A DNA stretch of 64,000 nucleotides from Prevotella multiformis DSM 16608 (GTDB lineage Bacteria; Bacteroidota; Bacteroidia; Bacteroidales; Bacteroidaceae): contig NZ_GL872283.1 in the NCBI RefSeq assembly GCF_000191065.1, positions 310,885 through 374,884 on the forward strand, given 5' to 3'. This document shows positions 1-8,821 of this stretch, one piece after another. The notes beneath the pieces are model-generated. The model made no database searches and was not told the DNA's origin. It was given only the letters and a program-made list of their open reading frames with translations. Made by a program: the position numbers and the translations under genes. How positions within the stretch are numbered: position 1 is the first letter of the stretch; each line of letters starts with the position of its first letter.

Positions 1-84
1 AGTGTAAATTAATTCTTACGACCTACTTAGAATGGGCCGCCAAGACGGTCTTGCCCATGTTTTTTGTTTAATGAACAACCTCAG

Positions 85-133
85 TTCTTCCGTCAAAGCT
101 ATACGAAAAGCATCCATGCGTTTAACGGAAGAA
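85..133. repeat. 49-bp dispersed palindromic repeat, copy 1
   Basis: A 49-bp element begins TTCTTCCGTC and ends ACGGAAGAA, so its ends are inverted repeats. It contains the core GAAAAGCATCCATGCG. A second 49-bp copy lies in the opposite orientation at 58670-58718 with the same ends and core and few mismatches. Apart from this I see nothing convincing in bases 1-273; an open frame at 32-289 has no recognisable product. Confidence 0.7.
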
Positions 134-273
134 CCCTTTTATGCATCCGCTGTAATCTTTCAGGAAGCAGGCGGAGTCTGCTTGTCTGGAAGGCGTAGGA
201 TCGTCGAAAATCATCCTCAGAGACTGATTAGTGGGGGGAGGCAGGGGGGAGACAGACCTGTTCCTAGCTCTTC

Positions 274-1416
274 TTATCTCCGTTCGTAGGTTATGATGGC
301 GTTCCCATAATGCTCGATGCCTGTGATGCGTATGTTTCCGGGCAGCGGGGGGGCTTCTATACCCTCGCCGATCGTGAAAGGTGCAGTCTCTATGCGTATC
401 TCATCCCATAGTCCTGCTTCAAGGAAACTCTGCAAGGTCTTTGCACCGCCTTCGACGATGAGACTCTGTTTCTTCTCGGCATAGAGGTGTGACAGTGCTT
501 CGGCAGGCGTAGCATATTCCCCCTCTCTTTTCGGATGGCTTGTCAGCACCAGTTTTTCAGGATTCGGACCGCTCCATTCCCTCACCGTCAGCTGTGGATG
601 TTCCAGTTCTTCCGTTGTTTTGCCAACGAGTATCGCATCGTTCTCTGCCCTCAGCTTATGTACCAGCATCTTTGTGAAGGGCGTAGAGATGATCAGCGGA
701 TGATAGTCTCTGCCCGGCAAGTTGCCAATGTAAGCCGCAGAAGTTTTTTTCTCACGATCCGTTATTTCATCTTGGCTGCCATTTATAATACTCAGATCAT
801 CAGGGGAATCTCGGTGTTCACTCCCCTCCCTATGGGGGAGGGGTGAGGGGGAGGGGATGGCTGGTGTGTTGGATAGTGTGTTTGTTGGTGTGTTGAATAG
901 TGTGTTAGTTGTTACTCTTTTTGTCTGCGCCCACTTCAGTATCACGTACGGTCGGTGATGCGTGTTATAAGTGACGAACCGCTTGTTCAGCTCCAGGCAC
1001 TCCTTTTCCAATACACCTACTGTCACGTCAATGCCGGCCTCACGGAGCCTCTTCACGCCACGCCCCTGTACCTTGGAAAAAGGGTCGATGCAGCCGCAGA
1101 CTACACGGCGCACGCCTTTGCTGATAATCAGGTCGGCGCAGGGAGGTGTCTTGCCGTAATGGGAACAAGGCTCGAGGCTGACATACACCGTTGCTTCGTG
1201 CAGCAAAGCCTCTTCCTCTTTCTTCACAGATGCAAAAGCGTTCACTTCTGCGTGTCCTTCGCCGCAGCGGACATGATAGCCTTCACCGATAATCCTGCCA
1301 TCCTTGCTCACAATGACCGCCCCCACCATCGGGTTCGGCTTGGCCAGCTGCTGTCCGTTACGTGCTAATTGTAGGCAGCGGCGCATATAGATTTCGTCAG
1401 TTTCTTCTTGTTTCAT
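274..1416 (-). CDS. ribD: Bifunctional riboflavin biosynthesis deaminase/reductase RibD with a low-complexity insertion
   Basis: RibD deaminates diaminohydroxyphosphoribosylaminopyrimidine and then reduces the ribose in riboflavin synthesis. The N-terminal cytidine-deaminase-like half shows the zinc motifs HAE (residues 55-57) and PCxxxGKTPPC (about 83-93). The C-terminal reductase half shows STPFTKMLVHKLRAENDAILVG and LIVEGGAKTL. Between KWAQ and the reductase core lies an insertion of about 74 residues (166-239; bases about 700-921), rich in N, T, S and P. It is encoded by short tandem repeats plus a G-rich hairpin repeat. Family members normally have a short loop here that begins the reductase domain, so reductase activity may be altered. 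The frame is uninterrupted. The gene is divergent from prmC, with 27 bp between the likely starts. Confidence 0.93.
   Translation of the reverse strand: MKQEETDEIYMRRCLQLARNGQQLAKPNPMVGAVIVSKDGRIIGEGYHVRCGEGHAEVNAFASVKKEEEALLHEATVYVSLEPCSHYGKTPPCADLIISKGVRRVVCGCIDPFSKVQGRGVKRLREAGIDVTVGVLEKECLELNKRFVTYNTHHRPYVILKWAQTKRVTTNTLFNTPTNTLSNTPAIPSPSPLPHREGSEHRDSPDDLSIINGSQDEITDREKKTSAAYIGNLPGRDYHPLIISTPFTKMLVHKLRAENDAILVGKTTEELEHPQLTVREWSGPNPEKLVLTSHPKREGEYATPAEALSHLYAEKKQSLIVEGGAKTLQSFLEAGLWDEIRIETAPFTIGEGIEAPPLPGNIRITGIEHYGNAIITYERR
796..880. repeat. G-rich hairpin repeat inside ribD
   Basis: The stretch around 820-860 reads CACTCCCCTCCC, TAT, GGGGGAGGGG, then TGAGGGGGAGGGG. It is the same kind of element, in the opposite orientation, as the one at 37244-37272 that forms the C-terminal tail of the ThiD-AraC gene. 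In ribD it is translated in frame as PSPSPLPHREG. It is followed (about 858-915) by degenerate tandem units of the form TGTGTTGGATAG. Seen directly; the mobile nature is inferred. Confidence 0.6.
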
Positions 1417-1438
1417 ATCTTTAAAATTCCTATCTTTG
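1407..1438 (+). promoter_or_regulatory. Promoter of prmC (CTTG-N20-TATCTTTG)
   Basis: A -33-like CTTG (1407-1410) is followed after 20 nt by TATCTTTG (1431-1438), matching the Bacteroidetes TAnnTTTG consensus. The ATG at 1444 starts only five bases after the -7 box, so transcription should begin at or next to the start codon. The promoter lies partly inside the 5' end of ribD on the other strand. Confidence 0.7.
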
Positions 1439-1443
1439 CAGTC

Positions 1444-2307
1444 ATGACATACCAGGATTTATGGCACAGACTCACTCCCTTGTACGATGACGGTGAGGCA
1501 CAGGCAATCATTCGGCTTGTGCTGGAGGTGCAGTCTGGCATTTCGCTGACCGATATTTATACGGGCAAAGTTAATGAATTATCACGAGACGAAGCTGACG
1601 GATTGGAGAAAATCATGTCACGACTGGAACGTGCAGAGCCGGTGCAGTATGTTCTCGGGTATGCAATGTTCTGCGGGCGGCCCTTTCATGTTGCGTCCGG
1701 AGTACTGATTCCACGCCCGGAGACGGAAGTGCTGTGCCGGTGGATAGAAGAAGATTACAACCGCCCTTACTGTGCCCTGCAGCCTCCTGTGCCGCTTCAG
1801 GTGCTGGACGTGGGGACCGGGAGCGGATGCGTAGCTGTCAGTCTGGCACTGGATCTTTACAATTCCGCCCTTACGGCGTGGGATGTATCGGGTGATGCTT
1901 TGTTGATTGCACGTGAGAATATCCACCGATGGGATGCCCGTGTTGAATTGAAGATGGAAGACGCACTCCATCCCTCTCCTGCTGCCATGGAGCGGCAATG
2001 GGACATCATCGTCAGCAATCCGCCCTATATCTGCAACAGGGAGAGGGCGGCAATGGCGGCGAACGTGCTGGAATACGAGCCGGAGACCGCCCTTTTCGTA
2101 CCGGATGACGACCCGCTGCAGTTCTATCGGGCAATAGCTGAATACGGCGTGCAGACGCTGTCGGATGAAGGTGTACTCTACTTCGAGACCAACCCATTAT
2201 ATATAAATAAGGTGAAGGAGATGCTGGACGAGTCTGGTTATAAGCAGGTCATGCTTAGGGAAGACCAGTTCGGCAAGTTACGCTTCACGAAAGCCCTCCG
2301 ACCATGA
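1444..2307 (+). CDS. prmC: Peptide chain release factor N5-glutamine methyltransferase PrmC (HemK)
   Basis: PrmC methylates the glutamine of the GGQ motif in RF1 and RF2, using S-adenosylmethionine. The SAM-binding motif DVGTGSG starts near residue 122 and the catalytic NPPY is at about 192-195. The 287-aa length is normal. I chose ATG 1444 (MTYQDLW) over the upstream 1408 because family homology begins there and the TATCTTTG promoter box at 1431 would lie inside the longer frame. The stop overlaps the recX start by 4 bp (ATGA), suggesting translational coupling in a prmC-recX-comF operon. Confidence 0.93.
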   Translation: MTYQDLWHRLTPLYDDGEAQAIIRLVLEVQSGISLTDIYTGKVNELSRDEADGLEKIMSRLERAEPVQYVLGYAMFCGRPFHVASGVLIPRPETEVLCRWIEEDYNRPYCALQPPVPLQVLDVGTGSGCVAVSLALDLYNSALTAWDVSGDALLIARENIHRWDARVELKMEDALHPSPAAMERQWDIIVSNPPYICNRERAAMAANVLEYEPETALFVPDDDPLQFYRAIAEYGVQTLSDEGVLYFETNPLYINKVKEMLDESGYKQVMLREDQFGKLRFTKALRP

Positions 2308-2825
2308 TACAGAAACGACCTATGCCGGAGCCGCAGGCTCTGAAGAAACTTGCCGACCTGTGTGCGAAAGGCGAACATTGCTCGGGTGAAATGCTGGAGA
2401 AAATGCGCAGGTGGGGACTGGCGGAGGATGCCCAGGCACGCATTATGGAGAAACTCTTAAGGCTGCATTATGTGGACGACAGCCGTTATACGGAGTCTTT
2501 CGTCTACGATAAAATCCGTTACAACAAGTGGGGACGCCGGAAGATAGAGCAGGCTCTGTGGATGAAGAAGGTGGACAGTTCCGTCTCGTCGCCCATCCTG
2601 GATGCTGTCGGGGATGAGGAGTATCTTGCCGTCCTGCGCCCGCTGCTGGCTGGCAAGTACCGCACCATCAAGGCTGACAATGACTATGAACGCTCGATGA
2701 AGCTGATCAGATTTGCCATGGGACGCGGGTTCACGATGGAGCTGATCAGGAAGTGTATTGACGAAGGGATTGTCGCAGCGGACGGCAACATAGACTTTGC
2801 TGATGACGATGACGAGACCGATTAG
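2304..2825 (+). CDS. recX: RecX family regulatory protein
   Basis: A 173-aa protein of the RecX/OraA family, which binds RecA filaments and limits recombinase activity. The family pattern is visible: ALKKLADLCAKGEHCSGEMLEKMRRWG at the start, LHYVDDSRYTESFVYDKIRYNKWGRRKIEQAL in the first half, and GFTMELIRKCID near the end. It overlaps prmC by 4 bp and its 3' end overlaps the start of comF. recA is not in the window. An acidic tail (DDDDE) ends the protein. Confidence 0.88.
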   Translation: MIQKRPMPEPQALKKLADLCAKGEHCSGEMLEKMRRWGLAEDAQARIMEKLLRLHYVDDSRYTESFVYDKIRYNKWGRRKIEQALWMKKVDSSVSSPILDAVGDEEYLAVLRPLLAGKYRTIKADNDYERSMKLIRFAMGRGFTMELIRKCIDEGIVAADGNIDFADDDDETD

Positions 2826-3516
2826 TGTGCTTGCCCGTCTGATAGACACCCTTGCTCCTCGGTCGTGTACCATCTGCGGAGGGCGTCTGACCGTTACGGA
2901 GGAGGTGATGTGTGCCTGCTGCAACCAGAGCCTCCCCCGTACAGGCTATGCCCGTAATGCCTGTGACAACCGGCTTGTGCGGCTCTTCTGGGGGAGAATC
3001 CCCATTGAGAGAGGGGCATCCCTCTTCTTCTACAAGGCTCACTCGGACACCAGCCGCCTGTTGTATCAGCTCAAGTATGGCGGACATCCCGAGACAGGGG
3101 AGCTGCTTGGCCGCCTTGTTGCCGACGAGTTTGCAGCGGGCGGCTTCTTCGACGGCATCACCGCGCTGGTCCCTGTGCCGCTTGCCCGGCAGCGTGAACG
3201 GGAGAGAGGATACAACCAGAGCGTGGAGATAGCCCGGGGCATCAGCACTGCAGCCGGGATTCCTGTAGTCGGCGACGTCCTTGAACGTATCTCTTTCCAT
3301 GGCAGCCAGACGCAGAAGAGCCGTTGGGAACGTAACGAGAATGTGGAAAAGGCGTTCCGGCTGACGGATGCCTCTGCCGTGCGCAACCGGCATGTCCTGC
3401 TTGTTGACGATGTCATCACCACCGGGGCGACGCTCGTCGCTGCAGCCCGTGAGCTCTTCAAAGCCGGCAATGTCAAGGTCAGCGTCCTCTCTCTGGGGTT
3501 TGCGAATAATGAATAG
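2803..3516 (+). CDS. ComF family phosphoribosyltransferase-like protein
   Basis: The protein (about 237 aa) has an N-terminal zinc-finger-like segment (CTICGG and CACC) and a C-terminal type I phosphoribosyltransferase domain with the PRPP motif VLLVDDVITTGAT (about residues 195-208). This is the ComF/GntX architecture, linked to DNA uptake in naturally competent bacteria, although its role in Bacteroidales is not established. Start codons at 2803 and 2809 are both plausible; both lie inside the end of recX. A ComM-type gene at the far end of the window is another competence-associated family member but is not linked to this operon. Confidence 0.85.
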   Translation: MTMTRPISVLARLIDTLAPRSCTICGGRLTVTEEVMCACCNQSLPRTGYARNACDNRLVRLFWGRIPIERGASLFFYKAHSDTSRLLYQLKYGGHPETGELLGRLVADEFAAGGFFDGITALVPVPLARQRERERGYNQSVEIARGISTAAGIPVVGDVLERISFHGSQTQKSRWERNENVEKAFRLTDASAVRNRHVLLVDDVITTGATLVAAARELFKAGNVKVSVLSLGFANNE

Positions 3517-4034
3517 ATGCGTGGCTTCCCGCTCCGGCAGCCGTATGCTGTAAAGGGATTGACTCCTTGCAGACCGTCTGTCGGGGCAGAACGTTCCAGA
3601 TGTAATTGCAGATGAACTTTTTATTGGGATCCATGTGGCATACGGTATGAAAAAGCCATGGCTATCCTTGACTGCACGTGAATGGGACCGTCACGGCCAT
3701 TGAACAACACAAACTACTTCTATCCGAATTATTATAATACTTAACGTGATCCGTACTAAGCCTTGACACAAATTATCTACTGATTCCATATTTTGCGGAA
3801 ACTCCGGAAGAAAGGAGGGCTTTTTCTTTGTCCAATTCAAATTTTTTCTTACTTTTGCCGGGCACAAACTGAGAACCGACAAGAACCGAATACAAAACCT
3901 AATGCAAGACAGTAAACCTGAATGAAAAGTTCCGCCTATGGAAGAGGATGCGTCCAGGCTGCCCTCAATATAAGCGGACGGATTCTATCATATTACCTTT
4001 TGAAAAATATTAACATAATTAACAATAAAGCTGA
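3517..4034. other. Intergenic region upstream of the polysaccharide-utilisation locus
   Basis: About 520 bp without a convincing gene; a minus-strand frame at 3691-3882 looks random. The region carries the likely promoter of the downstream locus at 3827-3857 and a leader of about 170 nt. No regulator gene sits here. Confidence 0.6.
3827..3857 (+). promoter_or_regulatory. Promoter of the SusC/SusD locus (TTTG-N19-TACTTTTG)
   Basis: TTTG at 3827-3830 and TACTTTTG at 3850-3857, separated by 19 nt, match both Bacteroidetes promoter elements. The predicted start near 3864 leaves a 5' untranslated leader of about 170 nt before susC, long enough for leader-based control. Confidence 0.7.
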
Positions 4035-7000
4035 ATGAATAACAAGAAAAATGGTCTGTACCTGACCGCATTCCTGTTATGTCTGAATCTGAGCACGGAA
4101 GCTCACGGCGTTGCGTTCAACAAGACGGATGCGATGCGGGAGAGTTCTATGACTGCATTGAGACAAAGGGATGGAAATGCCGTTTCTATTCCGTCAACAC
4201 AGGTTCCGCAGAAGCCGCAGAACGCCGGCGAGAAGAAGAAAGTCGTAGGAGTTGTAAAGGAGGAGAACGGAGAACCGGTCATCGGTGCTACTGTCCGTCT
4301 GAAAGGTACCCAGGGCGGTGCTGTCACAGATATTGACGGACGGTTTACGCTGATGGCGGAGGAGGGTTCTGAACTTGAAATCTCCTACATCGGCTACACC
4401 ACCAGGACAGTGCGTGTCGGTAAGGCTGATACATACGACATCAGCCTTTCCATGGGCAGTGCCAAGGAGCTGAACGAAGTGGTTGTCACGGCCCTCGGCA
4501 TCAAGCGTGAACAGAAGGCGTTGAGCTACAATGTACAGCAGGTGAGCGGTGAATCTTTGGGGACTAACAAGGATGCCAACTTCATCAATTCGCTCAGCGG
4601 TAAGGTAGCTGGTGTGAACATCAATGCCAGTTCGTCCGGTGCCGGTGGCGCTTCAAAGGTCGTGATGCGTGGTACACGCAGCATCGAGCAGTCGAGCAAC
4701 GTTCTGTATGTCATCGATGGCGTGCCGATGTTCAACCTCGGCGGCAGCGGTGATGCGATCTTCGGATCGAACGGTACGACAGAGGCCATCGCAGATATCA
4801 ATCCGGAGGATATTGAGAGTATGTCTGTCTTGACGGGTGCGGCGGCAGCTGCACTTTATGGTAACCGTGCTTCCAACGGTGCCATCGTCATCACAACGAA
4901 GAAGGGAAAGGTGGGACATACGGAGTTTACCGTCAGTCAGAGCACGGAGTTCTCCACGGCTTTCCGTCTGCCGGAGTTCCAGAACCGTTACGGGACAGGC
5001 AGCAGTCTGCGTACAGCCGGCGGTGACAGCTACAGCTGGGGACGCCTGCTGAATGATGCCAACTATATGGGGTATGACCCGAAGAAGGACTATCTCAAGA
5101 CAGGCATCATGACCACAGAGGCTTTCACGGTTTCGACAGGTTCGGAGAAGAACCAGAGTTACTTCTCTGCCAGTGCGTTGAATTCAGGCGGTATCATTCC
5201 CAACAACCGTTACAACCGTTACAACTTTACGTTCCGGAACACATCCAGCATGCTGGGCGACAGGCTGCTGCTGGATGTCGGTGCAAGCTATATCATCCAG
5301 AACGACCGCAACATGACCAACCAGGGTGTGTATGCCAATCCGCTGGTTTCGGCTTACCTCTATCCGCGTGGCAACGACTACAACGATATGGCGATGTTTG
5401 AACACTTCGATACGACACGCAATATCTACACGCAGAACTGGAACAACCTGCTCAGCGAGTTCGTCGGTCAGAACCCTTACTGGATCAACTACCGTAACCT
5501 CCGTACCAACAAGAAGTACCGCTACATGATGAATGCCGGACTTACTTATAAGGTGACAGACTGGTTGAACGTCGTGGGACGTATCCGTATTGACAATGCT
5601 ACGAATACTTTCGAGAAGAAGTACTATGCCAGCACGAACACAACCATCGCCGGTGCCAACGGCCAGTATGCCAAGGTAAAGACCGACGACAAGCAGGTGT
5701 ACGGCGATGTGATGCTGAATGTCAACAAGCACTTCCTGCAGAACAAGCTGTCACTGGTGGCTAATGTCGGTGCTTCTCTCTCTGACATCAAGCAGGACCA
5801 GACTGGTCTTGACGGTCCGATAGCCGACAACCTGATTCCCAATGTCTTCAATGAGTATCAGGTAGATGCGGCACGTGAGAAACGGCTGCCGGCAGGCTAT
5901 CATGAGCAGACGAAGTCGCTTCTCGGAAGTCTGGAACTGGGATGGAAGAGCCAGCTGTACCTTACGGTTACAGGACGTAACGACTGGCCTTCAATGTTGG
6001 CAGGTCCTCATTCCAACAAGCATTCTTTCTTCTATCCGTCAGTGGGCGGCTCGTGGATTGTCTCTGAGTCTGTCAAGCTGCCACAGGCTATTGACTACTT
6101 GAAAGTACGCGGCTCGTTCGCCTCTGTCGGTATTCCGTTCCTCCGCAACATTGCCAATCCGAAGTACGAGTGGGACAATACGACGAAGCAGTGGAAGAGT
6201 CAGATGGTCTATCCGATCTACGACCTGAAACCGGAGACGACGAACTCGTGGGAAATCGGTCTGCAGGCCCGCTTTCTCAAGCACTTCAGTCTGGATGCGA
6301 CACTCTATTGGACAAAGACTTTCAACCAGACTTTCAATCCTGACATCTCTGTGTCATCAGGTTACTCTGCTCTTTATATCCAGACAGGTAATGTGTCAAA
6401 CAATGGAATCGAGTTAGCTCTGGGTTACAGCAATAACTGGGCTGGTTTCGGATGGTCAAGCAACTATACTTTGAGTTCCAACCGCAACCGTATCAACGAG
6501 CTGGTGCGTAACTACGTTCATCCCGAGACAGGGGCTGTCATCAACAAGGACCGTCTGGATGTCGGAGGACTGGGCAATGCACACTTCATTCTCAAGGAGG
6601 GCGGTACGTTAGGCGACCTTTACTCCCTGACGGATGTGAAGCGTGACGACAAGGGACGTATCTATGTCGACAAGAACGGCAAGGTTTATCGTAACAATAA
6701 CGTCGGTGACGTGAAGCTGGGTTCTGTATTCCCCAAGGCGAACATGGCATGGCGCAATGATTTCTCTTATAAGGGTTTCAACCTCAGTGTGATGGTCAGT
6801 GCACGTTTCGGCGGCATCGTTTACTCGGCGACACAGGCTGCGCTCGACCTCTATGGAGTATCAGAGGCAAGTGCAAAGGCACGTGACAGGGGATATGTAG
6901 AGGTGAACGGCAATGACCGCCTCAACCCCGAATCATGGTATTCGACCATCGGTGGCAGTGACGGTATTCCGCAGTTCTACACTTACAGTGCAACGAATGT

Positions 7001-7226
7001 CCGCTTACAGGAAGCAAGTCTCAGCTATACCTTCAAGAAGAATCACTTCTTCGGTCTGGGCGACCTGACGCTTTCCGTGACAGGTCGCAACCTGTTGATG
7101 TTCTACTGTAAGGCTCCTTTCGATCCTGAGACAACGGCTACGACCGGCAACTACTATCAGGGTATAGACAAGTTCATGACGCCCAGTACGAGAAATATCG
7201 GGTTCAACATTAAGCTTAAATTCTAA
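4035..7226 (+). CDS. SusC/RagA family TonB-linked outer-membrane glycan transporter
   Basis: A 1063-aa SusC-type protein that would import oligosaccharides across the outer membrane with its SusD partner, using TonB energy. It has a signal peptide (MNNKKNGLYLTAFLLCL), a carboxypeptidase-regulatory-like domain (about residues 70-140, GVVKEENGEPVIGATV to YIGYTTRTV), and a TonB plug beginning ELNEVVVTALGIKREQ. A 22-strand-type barrel follows, ending in the C-terminal aromatic signature IKLKF. No extra N-terminal STN signalling domain is visible, so an anti-sigma partner is unlikely. It is the first gene of a six-gene operon. Confidence 0.95.
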   Translation: MNNKKNGLYLTAFLLCLNLSTEAHGVAFNKTDAMRESSMTALRQRDGNAVSIPSTQVPQKPQNAGEKKKVVGVVKEENGEPVIGATVRLKGTQGGAVTDIDGRFTLMAEEGSELEISYIGYTTRTVRVGKADTYDISLSMGSAKELNEVVVTALGIKREQKALSYNVQQVSGESLGTNKDANFINSLSGKVAGVNINASSSGAGGASKVVMRGTRSIEQSSNVLYVIDGVPMFNLGGSGDAIFGSNGTTEAIADINPEDIESMSVLTGAAAAALYGNRASNGAIVITTKKGKVGHTEFTVSQSTEFSTAFRLPEFQNRYGTGSSLRTAGGDSYSWGRLLNDANYMGYDPKKDYLKTGIMTTEAFTVSTGSEKNQSYFSASALNSGGIIPNNRYNRYNFTFRNTSSMLGDRLLLDVGASYIIQNDRNMTNQGVYANPLVSAYLYPRGNDYNDMAMFEHFDTTRNIYTQNWNNLLSEFVGQNPYWINYRNLRTNKKYRYMMNAGLTYKVTDWLNVVGRIRIDNATNTFEKKYYASTNTTIAGANGQYAKVKTDDKQVYGDVMLNVNKHFLQNKLSLVANVGASLSDIKQDQTGLDGPIADNLIPNVFNEYQVDAAREKRLPAGYHEQTKSLLGSLELGWKSQLYLTVTGRNDWPSMLAGPHSNKHSFFYPSVGGSWIVSESVKLPQAIDYLKVRGSFASVGIPFLRNIANPKYEWDNTTKQWKSQMVYPIYDLKPETTNSWEIGLQARFLKHFSLDATLYWTKTFNQTFNPDISVSSGYSALYIQTGNVSNNGIELALGYSNNWAGFGWSSNYTLSSNRNRINELVRNYVHPETGAVINKDRLDVGGLGNAHFILKEGGTLGDLYSLTDVKRDDKGRIYVDKNGKVYRNNNVGDVKLGSVFPKANMAWRNDFSYKGFNLSVMVSARFGGIVYSATQAALDLYGVSEASAKARDRGYVEVNGNDRLNPESWYSTIGGSDGIPQFYTYSATNVRLQEASLSYTFKKNHFFGLGDLTLSVTGRNLLMFYCKAPFDPETTATTGNYYQGIDKFMTPSTRNIGFNIKLKF

Positions 7227-7235
7227 ATCAAAGTT

Positions 7236-8795
7236 ATGAAACACTTAAGAAATATCATATTGTCAACGGTATCGGCCGGTCTGGTTGTGAGTCTGGCGGG
7301 CTGTACCAACAGCTACGAGGACTATAACCAGGATCCCTACGGCGTGTCGAAGAAGGAGACGGAACGTGATGCTTATTCATTGGGCGCAGCCATGGTGAAC
7401 CTGCAGAGCTGGGTGATTCCTACGGATGTCAATACCAATCAGTTCACAGAGTGCCTGTGCGGCGGTTCGTATGGCGGTTATCTCTCCGATTCCAATGCCG
7501 GCTTTATAGGCAAGAACTTTGCACAGTTCAGTCCGGAGAACAGCTGGAACCGCGTGTTGTTCAGGGACTTCCTTCCTAAGCTCTCCATCTATTTCAACGA
7601 AGTGAAGAGTGCCACCGACGAGCCTGTTCCATTGGCTGTCGCACAGATCATAAAGGTTGCCGGTATCCATCGTGTTACCGATGCCTATGGTCCGATACCT
7701 TATTCCAAGGTGGGACAGAATGGTGAAATCACTGCACCCTACGATTCCCAGCAGGAGGTATATAAGCTCATGTTCAAGCAGCTGGACGAGGCCATTGCTA
7801 CGCTGACGGCCAATCGCACGCTCAACTTCTCACCAAAGGCTGACAATGTGTATGGCGGTAATGTCGAGAAGTGGATTAAGTTTGGTAATTCTCTTCGTCT
7901 TCGTCTGGCTATCCGCATATCAAAGGCTGACCCTGCATTGGCAAAACAGGAGGCTGAGGCTTCGGTGAGCAATGAGGTCGGTGTGATGACTTCCAATGAT
8001 GACAATGCTTTCATGACCTTGTCGAATACCAATCCTTTCAGGGTTGTCATGTATGAATATAATGGTGGTGACTCGCGTATCGGCGCCGACATCACCACTT
8101 ACATGAACGGTTACAAGGATCCGCGTCGTGAAGCGATGTTCACAAAGTCCACTTTCTCAAGAGGAACCAATGGCTACTATGGCTTGCGTTCCGGTATCCA
8201 GATCCCGGGTGCAGAGATTGCCCATGCTTACAGCAACTACAATGTAAAGACCGACACCAGGCTCTTGTGGATGAATGCGGCCGAAGTGGCTTTCCTGCGT
8301 GCTGAAGGTGCTTTGAAGAACTGGAACATGGGAGGTACAGCCGGCAGTTTCTATAAGAAAGGTGTTGAGCTGTCCTTTGAGCAGTGGGGCGTAAAGGGTG
8401 CTGCGGCTTATCTGGCTGATAATACCAGTACACCTGCTGTCTATACAGATCCCGCCGGACTCAATTCTTATTCAGGCTCAGTGTCAACAATTACGATTGC
8501 CTGGGATGACAACAATACCGTAGAGCAGCAGTTGGAACGTATCATCACCCAGAAGTGGCTGGCTATGTTCCCACTTGGCTTGGAGGCATGGTCGGACTAT
8601 CGCCGTACAGGTTACCCGAAACTGATGCCGGTGAAGGTGAACAACAGTGGCGGCGTGGTAAGCAACGAGCGGGGTGCCCGTCGTCTGGCTTATCCACAGG
8701 AAGAACGCAGCAACAACCTTGACAACTACAATGCAGCCGTCGGCATGCTCGGCGGCGCCGACAACATGGCTACAGATGTCTGGTGGGCAAAATAA
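7236..8795 (+). CDS. SusD/RagB-like outer-membrane lipoprotein
   Basis: A 519-aa lipoprotein that caps the SusC barrel and binds glycan. The signal peptide ends in a lipobox (LVVSLAGC, Cys near residue 23). SusD-like tetratricopeptide-type features follow, for example AEVAFLRAEGALKNW and LERIITQKWLAMFPLGLEAWSDYRRTGYP. It begins 9 bp after susC. The sequence is closest in style to the SusD-like_2 subgroup. The pairing with SusC defines the locus as a glycan importer. Confidence 0.93.
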   Translation: MKHLRNIILSTVSAGLVVSLAGCTNSYEDYNQDPYGVSKKETERDAYSLGAAMVNLQSWVIPTDVNTNQFTECLCGGSYGGYLSDSNAGFIGKNFAQFSPENSWNRVLFRDFLPKLSIYFNEVKSATDEPVPLAVAQIIKVAGIHRVTDAYGPIPYSKVGQNGEITAPYDSQQEVYKLMFKQLDEAIATLTANRTLNFSPKADNVYGGNVEKWIKFGNSLRLRLAIRISKADPALAKQEAEASVSNEVGVMTSNDDNAFMTLSNTNPFRVVMYEYNGGDSRIGADITTYMNGYKDPRREAMFTKSTFSRGTNGYYGLRSGIQIPGAEIAHAYSNYNVKTDTRLLWMNAAEVAFLRAEGALKNWNMGGTAGSFYKKGVELSFEQWGVKGAAAYLADNTSTPAVYTDPAGLNSYSGSVSTITIAWDDNNTVEQQLERIITQKWLAMFPLGLEAWSDYRRTGYPKLMPVKVNNSGGVVSNERGARRLAYPQEERSNNLDNYNAAVGMLGGADNMATDVWWAK

Positions 8796-8821
8796 TGATT
8801 ACCGATTAAATAGAAAGAAAA

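Noticed and set aside
32..289. Small plus-strand frame at the left edge
   Set aside because: It overlaps the 49-bp repeat and the ribD 3' end. No promoter, start context or family features.
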